Source: an uncultured Pseudomonas sp.
Lineage (GTDB): Bacteria > Pseudomonadota > Gammaproteobacteria > Pseudomonadales > Pseudomonadaceae
Direction: 5' to 3'
Length of the DNA stretch: 17,368 nucleotides
Assembly: GCF_946885885.1 (NCBI RefSeq)
Contig: NZ_CAMPHN010000092.1
Coordinates: 1-17,368 of the forward strand
Both the position numbers and the translations under genes were made by a program. Below, piece after piece: positions 6,570-13,524 of this stretch. A model generated the notes under the pieces. It was not told where the DNA came from. It saw nothing but the letters and a program-made list of their open reading frames with translations, and ran no database searches. The stretch's first letter is position 1. Every line of letters begins with the position of its first letter.

Positions 6570-9185
6570 CTAAGGCTCTTTGGGGGTTGCCGCGTTGCGC
6601 TCCAGCATACGCTGCTGCACCCGCCGGGTAATGATCTCGTTCACCTTATCGGTCAATTGCAGGCTGGCCAACAGGGTCGGGATGTCTTCTTCGAGCTTGA
6701 TATTGAAGTGAATCGGGCGGCCTTGTTCGATGGCCGGGTTGCGACCTTGCAGACGTAGATCGAGATTCAATTTACCGCTCGGATCATAATCGACCCGGCT
6801 GCTCAGGGTGTGGTATCGAAAGTCCTCCAAGGACTGCGTGACCAGTTGCATGGCCGGGTTGCTGCGGCCCAGGGCGCGGATGCGTTCGGATTGAAAGCGC
6901 AAATGACCGCCGGGCGCCCGCGCGGCCAATTGCCCGTTGTCGATCTGCAGCCCTTCGGCGCCGAGTTGCAACGGCAGCTCGCCATCGAGGATGCCGCTGC
7001 CGGCCAGGCCTTCGGTCGGGTAGGCGATAAACAGTTGTTCGAGCTGCACACCGCTTACGCGCAGGGGAAACTGTAGTGGGCGCCGGGCCAGATTCCATTG
7101 CCCGGCCGCCAGCGTGACGCTGCCGCCCATCAGCGCAGTTTGCGCCTGGTCGATACGCAGTTGACCCTTGTCCGGCTGGTCGAGGTTGGCGCTGTAGCGG
7201 CCGTTCAGGCGTAGCGGGCCGAGCGGAATGCCGGGGTTGGCCTCGGCCAGCTGCAGTTCGTCGAGATCGAGCTGCAACTGATTGCGTGCAAGGCTCACGC
7301 GCATGCGTGCGTCCAGGCCATTGAGCAGGGTGCGGTCGTAGATCGCCGACAGGCCTTTGCCGGTGACCTCGAGGTCGACCTGGGGTGCGCTATTGCCGGC
7401 CTTTTGATTGAGCTTGGCACTGGCGTTCAGGCGGCCGCTATTGAGATCGAGCAAGGCGGGCCAGGCGGCCAGGGTTGTGCTCAGTGGGTTGCCGGCGCGT
7501 AGAAACACTTCCGGCAGTTGCGCCTGCAACTGGAGATCGCCGGTCGAGCTACGCTGCGCGTGCAGATTCAGCAGCAGATCGGCATCCGAGCGCAGCTGGC
7601 CGTCGAGTTTCAGCTGTTGCAGGTCGCCGGCGACTTTTCCTTGCCAGCGCCAGCCCTGGGGCTTGAGGTGTTGCTGTTCGAGACGCTGCACGCTCAGTTC
7701 GTGGGGCCCGGCGAACGACAGGCGTTGCAGCGCGCCAGCCGGGTAATCGGCTTGCAGTTGCAAGCCAGAAGTACTGGCCTGCAACTGTTGCAGGCGCAGC
7801 TCGGGGCCGCTCAGCTGACCCAGGTGCAGGCTGGAGCCCTGACCGAGTTCGAGCTTCAAGCCTTGGCTATCCAGGTAACCGCCGAGGTGCAGGTCGAGCT
7901 TCAGCTGGCGGGCGCTCCAACCGTCGAGAGTGAGTTTCGGACTGCTGGCTTGCAGGCGTCCTTGCGCCAGTTGCGCCGCCCAAGGTGGCGTGTTGGCCAG
8001 GGCCACTGTGCTGTGGAACTCGAAGTCGGTGATGCCCTTGCCGTGCAGTCGTATGGCCAGCGGTAGCGAGCGTTCGGCTAGGGATGGCGGCAACTCGGCC
8101 AGCGGTTCGCTTGGTTGGATGCGCAATTGCAGCGAGTCGGTTTGCAAGACATCGGGCAGTTGCTCCAGCCAGGCGGCCGATAGCGCTTGCAGGTGCAGAT
8201 CGGCCTGTAGGCGTTCGGCGAACCATTGTCCGTTCAGGGCTCGCGCGGTGACGCCGAGGCTGCCTTGGGCCTGACCGATGCCGGGAATCGGCCAGGGCTC
8301 CGGCAGATCGAGGTCGGCGCTGAATTGACCGCTGACGTTGCGTAGTTGCTCCAGGCTCAGTGTCGGATTCCGGGCGGCGGGTAGCTGTAATTGCCAATGC
8401 GCCGACAGCTGCGCCGCTCCGGGGGCGCCGGGCAATTGCACAGCGGCGGCGAGCGCCCATTGGCGCAGCCAGTCTTGCAATACGGCGGCTTGGCTCAGCG
8501 GCTGGGTAATCAGCTCTCCGCGCCAAAGCGGGCCGTTGGGGCTGTTCTGCAACTGGCTGCGCAGGTTCAGCTGCGGCTGTTGGTCGATGCTCAGTTGCAG
8601 GTTCAGATCCAGGGCCTGCGGCTCGCCGCGCAGCGCCGCCTGCCAGCGCAGTCGTTGGCTTCGATGTTCGAGGTCGAGCACAGCATCGACCTGCACCGCG
8701 GTTTGCCGATCGCTTTGCAGATGCAGATTGCCCAGCAGCTCGCAGCGCCCGCTGGCGCAGGGCAATTCGGCCCGTAGATCGGCAATGTGCAGGCTACGTG
8801 GCAGCCAGACGAGCTTCTGCGCCATTTGTCGTAGATCCACTGGCGTGTTTGCCGCAGTCGGGGCGGGCACGTCCTTGGGCTGCCAATCCAGCGTCAGGCG
8901 CTGCAGCTCAATATGTTGCCAGAAGGGCGGGGCGAGTCCGAATTGCCGCCAGCTCAGCAGCAGCCCTTGCAGTTTCACCCGGGCGATACCCGCGGCGCCG
9001 TGCTGTTGCAAGGCGAGCTGAGGCAGCCTGATACCTTCGCCCGACAAGCTGAGACCTTGCCAGTTCAACTGGCGGATATCGTGGCGCTCCAACAGGCGGA
9101 CCCAGCTGCCGTAGCCGTAGAGGCCGAGCAGCGAAAGCAGCGTCAGTGCGGCGATAAGCCGCAGCCCGGTACGCCGGCTGATCAT
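6570..9185 (-). CDS. ydbH: YdbH, AsmA-like intermembrane phospholipid transport protein
   Basis: The 871-residue product has one N-terminal membrane anchor (about residues 8-27, after the basic MISRRTGLR). A very long region of alternating beta strands follows, rich in Leu, Gln and Ser. This is the pattern of AsmA-like bridge proteins that form a hydrophobic groove across the periplasm. The C-terminal section, with a GSGILDGELPLQLGAEGL stretch and a conserved tail reading LEEDIPTLLASLQLTD near the end, fits the YdbH family. In E. coli YdbH acts redundantly with TamB and YhdP in moving phospholipids to the outer membrane, together with YnbE and YdbL, both encoded immediately downstream here. 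Length is close to the enteric protein. The start at 9185 has a GGGGA-like site about 9 bases upstream. Confidence 0.9.
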   Translation of the reverse strand: MISRRTGLRLIAALTLLSLLGLYGYGSWVRLLERHDIRQLNWQGLSLSGEGIRLPQLALQQHGAAGIARVKLQGLLLSWRQFGLAPPFWQHIELQRLTLDWQPKDVPAPTAANTPVDLRQMAQKLVWLPRSLHIADLRAELPCASGRCELLGNLHLQSDRQTAVQVDAVLDLEHRSQRLRWQAALRGEPQALDLNLQLSIDQQPQLNLRSQLQNSPNGPLWRGELITQPLSQAAVLQDWLRQWALAAAVQLPGAPGAAQLSAHWQLQLPAARNPTLSLEQLRNVSGQFSADLDLPEPWPIPGIGQAQGSLGVTARALNGQWFAERLQADLHLQALSAAWLEQLPDVLQTDSLQLRIQPSEPLAELPPSLAERSLPLAIRLHGKGITDFEFHSTVALANTPPWAAQLAQGRLQASSPKLTLDGWSARQLKLDLHLGGYLDSQGLKLELGQGSSLHLGQLSGPELRLQQLQASTSGLQLQADYPAGALQRLSFAGPHELSVQRLEQQHLKPQGWRWQGKVAGDLQQLKLDGQLRSDADLLLNLHAQRSSTGDLQLQAQLPEVFLRAGNPLSTTLAAWPALLDLNSGRLNASAKLNQKAGNSAPQVDLEVTGKGLSAIYDRTLLNGLDARMRVSLARNQLQLDLDELQLAEANPGIPLGPLRLNGRYSANLDQPDKGQLRIDQAQTALMGGSVTLAAGQWNLARRPLQFPLRVSGVQLEQLFIAYPTEGLAGSGILDGELPLQLGAEGLQIDNGQLAARAPGGHLRFQSERIRALGRSNPAMQLVTQSLEDFRYHTLSSRVDYDPSGKLNLDLRLQGRNPAIEQGRPIHFNIKLEEDIPTLLASLQLTDKVNEIITRRVQQRMLERNAATPKEP

Positions 9186-9762
9186 GGCTGGATGTCCCCG
9201 GTAATGATGTGATGATCGCCCGGACGGTAACCCATGGGGCGATAGCTGCCAATCGTCGCTAATTTATGCGTCGGTTCCGTTCCGGGTTCGGCGTGCCGCA
9301 CCGGCTTGGCGCAAAAGCGCCGATGCGGAAAAACGCCCGATAGTGCGGGGCACAGGGCCACTACGGCTTGCCGGCGCGCCATCTCGGTGCTGTATTTCGG
9401 CCGCTAAATGCCCCGAAACAGGGCGATCCAGACAGTCTTTCGGAAAACTTGTGCACAATTTGCAAGGCCGTTGTCAAGGATCAATTCGCCATTAGGGTAA
9501 ATCCTTGATTCTCCTTGGTGATTTTATAAGTCAATGAAAAATATAGTTTTTTTGAGCTGGTGAAAAAATCGTCAGTTTAACCTCAGGCCCCATGAAATCG
9601 GCGATGAGGGCGCTTGCTCCCATGTTATCAACATAGTTATCCACAGCTTCTGTGGATTGTCTTAGCGGTCAGCTCTAGTACGCGGGTGAGGGCATTTTGC
9701 AAGGCTTTACCTCAGCGAAAAAAGGAGTAGAGTGGCGCGTTTTCCGGCTACCGCTGTTGTAT
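9186..9762. other. 577-base non-coding region between divergent ydbH and the Sel1-like gene
   Basis: No gene is supported here. The part next to ydbH is GC-rich with small hairpins, such as GGCGC-AAAA-GCGCC at 9308-9321. The centre turns sharply AT-rich: 9521-9570 has only 11 G/C in 50 bases by direct count. The inverted pair TCAAGGAT (9474-9481) and ATCCTTGA (9501-9508) flanks part of it, and DnaA-box-like sites lie at 9449-9458 and 9625-9659. TTTACC (9706-9711), 16 bases, then TAGAGT (9728-9733) is a weak promoter candidate for the rightward gene. The change in base composition is striking for this GC-rich window. Confidence 0.6.
9625..9659. promoter_or_regulatory. Cluster of DnaA-box-like sites
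   Basis: TTATCAACA (9625-9633) is one base from the DnaA-box consensus TTATNCACA. TTATCCACA (9637-9645) is a perfect match. TGTGGATTG (9651-9659) reads CAATCCACA on the other strand, two bases off. The last two share an 8-bp inverted repeat, ATCCACAG-CTT-CTGTGGAT (9639-9657). A fourth palindromic near-match, TTGTGCACAA, is at 9449-9458. The sites flank the AT-rich tract. Matches are read directly; DnaA binding is inferred. Confidence 0.5.
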
Positions 9763-10083
9763 ATGCCTCGCTCACCCGCTCGTTTATCCGTGCAAAATTC
9801 CTCCGCCCCTGCGCATTTGCCGCTGCGTGTCGCACTGTGGTTGTTGGACAGTCCGCGCCTGGGTCATGCAACCAGCGTTAAACGTTTCGCCGGGCGCTTG
9901 CTCAAGCAACCGGCACTCAATGGCGTGGTGTCGGCGCAGAGCCGCCTGGGCCGTTTGCTCTGTTGCGATTGCGGCAACAACCCCCGCGATCGGCGCATCG
10001 GCCTGGAAATGCTGCGTCAGGCCGCCCGTGCCGGCGACAATAACGCGCAGCTGGAGCTGGACCGGCTCCAACAGTCGCGCTAA
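9763..10083 (+). CDS. Small Sel1/TPR-like protein
   Basis: The 106-residue product has a basic, proline-containing N-terminus, then a helix-rich region with VKRFAGRLLKQPALNG, a CCDC cysteine cluster, and RIGLEMLRQAARAGDNNAQLELDRL near the end. The last stretch looks like one Sel1-type helical repeat (LRQAA-AGD-AQLEL), a class of protein-interaction repeat. It is short for a Sel1 protein, which usually has several repeats. It ends 55 bases before the mobile-like repeat, so C-terminal loss is possible but not shown. The ATG at 9763 lacks a good Shine-Dalgarno: AAGGAG (9722-9727) is too far. An upstream in-frame ATG at 9697 would add 22 residues that do not resemble the rest. Function unknown. 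Confidence 0.62.
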   Translation: MPRSPARLSVQNSSAPAHLPLRVALWLLDSPRLGHATSVKRFAGRLLKQPALNGVVSAQSRLGRLLCCDCGNNPRDRRIGLEMLRQAARAGDNNAQLELDRLQQSR

Positions 10084-10138
10084 ACCAGCAGCACCAGACG
10101 CGCATCGGTTGGCGCTGGCCTCCGCGCAACGCTCCCTA

Positions 10139-10315
10139 GCAGGCCGTTGAAAAACTACCTGCGTTGGCAATACTGCGTTAAAAACAGGCCGGGACTCGGT
10201 GTCTCGGAATGCTCATTTACAGCACGTAAACTCGCGTGCGAGCCCAGTCCGCTTCCTCGCCTGTTTTTGCGGGGCCGCCATCGGCCTGCCTCGCCTGCGT
10301 TTTTCAACGGCCTGC
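10139..10315. mobile_element. MITE-like element with 17-bp perfect terminal inverted repeats
   Basis: GCAGGCCGTTGAAAAAC (10139-10155) is exactly the reverse complement of 10299-10315, giving a 177-bp element. A nested inverted pair, AAAAACAGGC (10180-10189) and GCCTGTTTTT (10259-10268), means most of it could fold into one long hairpin. The right part recurs at 1-110. There is no open frame for a transposase, so any movement would rely on an enzyme elsewhere. No clear target-site duplication was found. The family resembles short dispersed repeats in pseudomonad genomes, but I cannot name it. Confidence 0.8.
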
Positions 10316-10354
10316 CAGAGGCCAGGCGCCTGCTGAAAGGCCGCTGATCCCTTC

Positions 10355-10384
10355 CTGACCGCTCTGCACGGGCCTGGGTATACT
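10355..10384 (+). promoter_or_regulatory. Candidate sigma-70 promoter of rmuC
   Basis: CTGACC (10355-10360) and TATACT (10379-10384) are separated by 18 bases. The -10 box is one base from TATAAT. Transcription would start near 10391, about 10 bases before the GGAG ribosome binding site (10401-10404). The promoter lies just outside the mobile-like repeat. Confidence 0.5.
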
Positions 10385-10410
10385 GCCGGGCAACCTGCGC
10401 GGAGCCGTTT

Positions 10411-11904
10411 ATGCCTATCGATTTATCTAATCAACTGCCTGCCCTGTTGCTCGGCCTGATCGCTGCGGCCGTGCCCCTGGCGCTCTTGGCCTGGTCGCTG
10501 CAGCGCCGCGCCGCCAGCCTGCAACTCGAATGCAGCTTGCTGCAGGAGCGTCTGGGCAGCGCGCAGCTGGCCCAGGCCGGCCTGAGCGCGCAGCTCGACG
10601 GCTGCCGTCAGGAAGTCGCCGATATCCTCGAAATCAAAGCCGATCAGCAAGCCGAGCTGGCCGCCTTGCGCCGCGAAACCGAGTTGTTGCAGCACGAGCG
10701 GCTGGTGGCGCGGGAAAGCGCCCAGGCCTGGCATAGCGAGCGCGAGCAGCAGGAAGCCGAGTTACGCCGCCTGGGCGCCGAGCGCGCGGCCTTGAGCGCC
10801 GAGCTGCGCGAGCAGCAGGACAGCCACCAGCAGCGTCTGAACGACCTGCAAGGCTCGCGCGACGAGTTGCGCGCGCAGTTCGCCGAGCTGGCCGGGAAGA
10901 TCTTCGACGAACGCGAGCAGCGTTTCGCCGAAACCAGCCAGCAACGCCTGGGCCAGTTGCTCGACCCGCTCAAGGAGCGCATCCAGTCGTTCGAAAAGCG
11001 TGTCGAGGAAAGTTACCAACAGGAGGCCCGCGAGCGTTTTTCCCTGGGCAAGGAACTGGAGCGCTTGCAGCAGCTCAACCAACGCCTGGGCGACGAGGCG
11101 ACCAACCTGACCCGCGCGCTGCAAGGGCAGAAAACCCAGGGCAACTGGGGCGAGCTGGTGCTCGAACGGGTGCTGGAGCACGCCGGGCTGCAGAACGGCC
11201 GCGAGTACCAGACCCAGGTCAGCCTGAAAAGCGCCGACGGCGAGCGTTTCCAGCCGGACGTGGTGATCCAACTGCCCGGCGACAAGCAGGTGGTAGTGGA
11301 CGCCAAGGTCAGCCTCACCGCTTATCAACAATATGTAGTGGCCGAAACCGACAGCGAACGCCAGCTGGCGCTCAAACAGCACGTGCTGTCGTTGCGCAGC
11401 CACTTGAAAGGCTTGTCGCTCAAGGATTACCAGCGGCTGGAAGGCTTGCACAGCCTGGATTTCGTCTTGCTCTTCGTGCCCATCGAAGCGGCCTTCGCCG
11501 CCGCCTTGCAGGTCGATGCGGGTTTGTTCCAGGAAGCCTTCGAGCAGAACATCGTGATCGTCAGCCCAACCACCTTGCTCGCTACTTTGCGGGTGATCGA
11601 CAGCCTGTGGCGGCAGGAACGGCAAAGCCAGAACGCCAGGGAGATCGCCGAACGGGCCGGGGCGCTGTACGATAAGTTCGTCGCCTTTATCCAGGATCTC
11701 GACGAAATCGGCGCGCGCTTACAGCAACTCGACAAGGCCTACGCCGCGGCGCGCAACAAGCTCAGCGATGGTCGCGGCAATATCGTCAGCCGGGTCGAGA
11801 ACCTCAAGCTGCTCGGCGCCCGCGCCAGCAAAAGTCTGCCCACCGAGGCGCTGGAGCGCGCCGCCGGCATGCCGCATTTCGAGGAAAGCGCCAGCGAGGA
11901 TTGA
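10411..11904 (+). CDS. rmuC: DNA recombination protein RmuC
   Basis: The 497-residue product has an N-terminal membrane segment (about 10-28), a long coiled coil (about 30-230, rich in Gln, Glu, Arg and Leu), and a conserved RmuC domain with a restriction-endonuclease-like fold. Visible landmarks are GNWGE at 244-248, PDVV at 282-285 and VVDAKVS at 295-301; the D283...D297-x-K299 spacing fits a PD-(D/E)xK active site. RmuC limits inversions and other rearrangements at short inverted repeats, and its nuclease activity is inferred from the fold. The ATG at 10411 has GGAG 6 bases upstream. It converges with the MgtC/DUF4010 gene, the stops lying 16 bases apart. The call is secure; it is complete with no unusual residues. 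Confidence 0.94.
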   Translation: MPIDLSNQLPALLLGLIAAAVPLALLAWSLQRRAASLQLECSLLQERLGSAQLAQAGLSAQLDGCRQEVADILEIKADQQAELAALRRETELLQHERLVARESAQAWHSEREQQEAELRRLGAERAALSAELREQQDSHQQRLNDLQGSRDELRAQFAELAGKIFDEREQRFAETSQQRLGQLLDPLKERIQSFEKRVEESYQQEARERFSLGKELERLQQLNQRLGDEATNLTRALQGQKTQGNWGELVLERVLEHAGLQNGREYQTQVSLKSADGERFQPDVVIQLPGDKQVVVDAKVSLTAYQQYVVAETDSERQLALKQHVLSLRSHLKGLSLKDYQRLEGLHSLDFVLLFVPIEAAFAAALQVDAGLFQEAFEQNIVIVSPTTLLATLRVIDSLWRQERQSQNAREIAERAGALYDKFVAFIQDLDEIGARLQQLDKAYAAARNKLSDGRGNIVSRVENLKLLGARASKSLPTEALERAAGMPHFEESASED

Positions 11905-11920
11905 GGCGCACGCGGGCCGC

Positions 11921-13177
11921 CTACGACAACAGCAGCACCGCCAAACCCGCGAGCAAGCCCGCGGCCATGATCGGCAGCGTGCGCAGGGCCAATTGGCGGC
12001 CGCCGATCAGGGCGATCAGCAGGCCCTTCATCAGGCTATTGCTCAGCACCGCGAGGAAGATTCCCTGCACCGCCACCTGGGCGTTCAAATCGGCGTCGGC
12101 GCTGCGCGCCAGGGACAGGGTGATGGCATCCACATCGGTCAGGCCGGAGAGCAGCGCCACCAGGTACACGCCGGCATCGCCGAACCAATTCCGTGCCGCT
12201 TCCAGCACTAATACGATCAGCAGCAAGAGTGCGCCGAAGCGCAGCGCCGGGATCAGTTCGAACGGGTTCTTCAGCGGCGGTTCGGCATTTTCGTCGAGCT
12301 GGCTGCTGGCGCTGCGGTAGTAGAAGAACGCACCGGCGGCATACAGCGCGGCCGTGGTCGCCAGGGGCCAGATCAACTGCGGCAGCAGTTTTGCGTTGAT
12401 CAATCCGACCTCCAGCAGCACCCGCGGGAACATCAGTGTCGAGGTGGCCAGCAGGCCGCAGGCGAGGAGGGCGTGCAGATGACGGTCGCGGTTGAGCCGG
12501 GCCAGGCTGATGGTCATCGCGGTGGACGAGACGATGCCGCCGAGCAGCGCGGTGAGCAGCAGGCCATACCGGGTGCCGACCAGGCGGATCGCCACATAGC
12601 CGGCAAAGCCGATACTGGCGATCAGCACCACCATCCACCAGATGACGAAGGGGTTGAACGCCTGCCAGGGGCCGTAACCCTGGTTGGGCAGGGCCGGCAG
12701 CAGCACCAGGGAAATGAACAGCAGTTTCAGCGCGCCCGACAGTTCCGCTTCGCTGAGGCGTTTCAGGATCGCATGCAGTGACTGTTTCAAACTCAGCAGC
12801 AACGCCACCGCGACGGCGCCCGCCGCGGCCAACGGCGGGTGGCCGGCGACCGCCAGGCTGCCGAGGATAAAGGTGATCAGCATGGCCACTTCGCTGGTCA
12901 GCCCCTTGTCGCCGCTTTGCAGCAGGTCGCCGAAATAGGAGGCCAGCACCAGGGCGGCGAATCCGCCGAACGCCACCGCCCAGGCCGCCACGCCGAAATG
13001 TTCGCCGAGCAGCATGGCGAACCCGCCGAGCAGCGCGCTCAAACCAAAGGTGCGGATGCCCGCAGCGAACTGGCCGTCTTCGCTATTGCGTTCCTGCCAA
13101 CCGCGCTCGGCGCCGATCAGCAAACCGGCGGCCAGGGCGCTGGCGAAGTTCAGCAGGGTATCGAGGGCGTCGGGCAT
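11921..13177 (-). CDS. MgtC/SapB-DUF4010 family membrane protein
   Basis: The 418-residue polytopic inner-membrane protein has an N-terminal MgtC/SapB-like domain with GLLIGAERGWQ at 18-28 and AGIRTFGLSALLGG at 39-52. The C-terminal DUF4010 half has about six more hydrophobic segments. Hydrophobic runs occur through most of the length, broken by a charged loop near residues 285-300. Proteins of this architecture are common in pseudomonads, and their function is not established; the MgtC part suggests a link to magnesium limitation or membrane energetics, which is speculative. The ATG at 13177 is preferred over one at 13183: AAGG (13184-13187) abuts the earlier ATG with no spacing but lies 6 bases before the later one. 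It appears monocistronic and convergent with rmuC. Confidence 0.85.
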   Translation of the reverse strand: MPDALDTLLNFASALAAGLLIGAERGWQERNSEDGQFAAGIRTFGLSALLGGFAMLLGEHFGVAAWAVAFGGFAALVLASYFGDLLQSGDKGLTSEVAMLITFILGSLAVAGHPPLAAAGAVAVALLLSLKQSLHAILKRLSEAELSGALKLLFISLVLLPALPNQGYGPWQAFNPFVIWWMVVLIASIGFAGYVAIRLVGTRYGLLLTALLGGIVSSTAMTISLARLNRDRHLHALLACGLLATSTLMFPRVLLEVGLINAKLLPQLIWPLATTAALYAAGAFFYYRSASSQLDENAEPPLKNPFELIPALRFGALLLLIVLVLEAARNWFGDAGVYLVALLSGLTDVDAITLSLARSADADLNAQVAVQGIFLAVLSNSLMKGLLIALIGGRQLALRTLPIMAAGLLAGLAVLLLS

Positions 13178-13274
13178 GGGCATCCTTGGCGGGGGGTGAT
13201 AGCGGCAGTTTAGTCAGCGGGCGCCCCCGGCGCGTTGCGGCAGATCAGTGGACGAGTGTCGCGCTCGCTGGCAA

Positions 13275-13352
13275 TCGCGGCTAAAGCGGAGTACCGCCCA
13301 GCCGCTTCCACAAGCAGCGACGCGACAAGCGTGGGAGGGGCTTTAGCCGCGA
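13275..13352. repeat. REP pair, TCGCGGCTAAAGC type
   Basis: TCGCGGCTAAAGC (13275-13287) is the exact reverse complement of 13340-13352. The right copy is preceded by GTGGGAGGGG (13331-13340, sharing the last G), a combination widespread as an extragenic repeat in pseudomonads. The two inward-facing copies are separated by 52 bases, like a bacterial interspersed mosaic element. Confidence 0.7.
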
Positions 13353-13389
13353 GCGGTTCCTAACGCCGCTTCAAATGTCGGCTGACCAG
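13342..13389 (-). pseudogene. Detached copy of the mxtR 3' end
   Basis: These 48 bases match 13507-13554, which contain the last codons, stop and first downstream bases of mxtR, at 43 of 48 positions. Read on the minus strand the copy would encode LVSRHLKRR and then a TAG stop; the live gene ends LVSRHLKLR with TAG. Four of the five differences are synonymous. The copy has no start and no upstream coding sequence. It is best seen as a remnant of an older or paralogous end of the gene. Confidence 0.65.
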
Positions 13390-13391
13390 TT

Positions 13392-13465
13392 CCGTAGCCC
13401 GGATGCAATCCGGGACATGGGTGGCGGCCGTCCAATCGCTTCCCCGGATTGCATCCGGGCTACGG
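13392..13465. repeat. REP-like inverted repeat, GTAGCCCGGAT type (second copy)
   Basis: Two 23-base arms (13392-13414 and 13443-13465) are exact reverse complements with a 28-base spacer. Each arm contains CCCGGATTGCATCCGGG or its complement, the core also present at 1783-1799. It lies between the two copies of the mxtR 3' end, so it may have taken part in the rearrangement that separated them. Confidence 0.85.
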
Positions 13466-13524
13466 GAGCGCGCGCCTTTACTTGGAACTGCGGGCAGCCT
13501 GAATTTTTTAGCCGCGAGCGGTTC

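Larger units (their letters stand above)
10084..10410. other. 327-base intergenic region before rmuC
   Basis: This gap is mostly the inverted-repeat element at 10139-10315, followed by the rmuC promoter region. Positions 10084-10138 show no feature I can support. No gene is present. Confidence 0.7.
13178..13524. other. Repeat-rich intergenic region between the mxtR stop and the MgtC/DUF4010 start
   Basis: No gene is found in these 347 bases. It contains a REP-type pair, TCGCGGCTAAAGC (13275-13287) with its exact reverse complement at 13340-13352, and a 23-bp perfect inverted repeat at 13392-13414 and 13443-13465. A second copy of the mxtR 3' end lies at 13342-13389. An outer pair, CAGTTCC (13387-13393) and GGAACTG (13484-13490), brackets the 23-bp repeat. 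These could act as transcription ends for mxtR. Confidence 0.7.

Noticed and set aside
9182..9458. Short minus-strand open frames upstream of ydbH
   Set aside because: They lack ribosome binding sites and recognisable motifs and have low-complexity Arg/Ala-rich products.
9449..9477. A minus-strand ydbH promoter using TTGACA (complement of 9472-9477)
   Set aside because: The -35 match is perfect, but no acceptable -10 box lies 16-18 bases further on; GCACAA is a poor match.
9639..9657. The 8-bp ATCCACAG/CTGTGGAT hairpin as an intrinsic terminator
   Set aside because: No gene ends just before it in either direction and no T-tract follows. Overlapping DnaA boxes explain the symmetry better.
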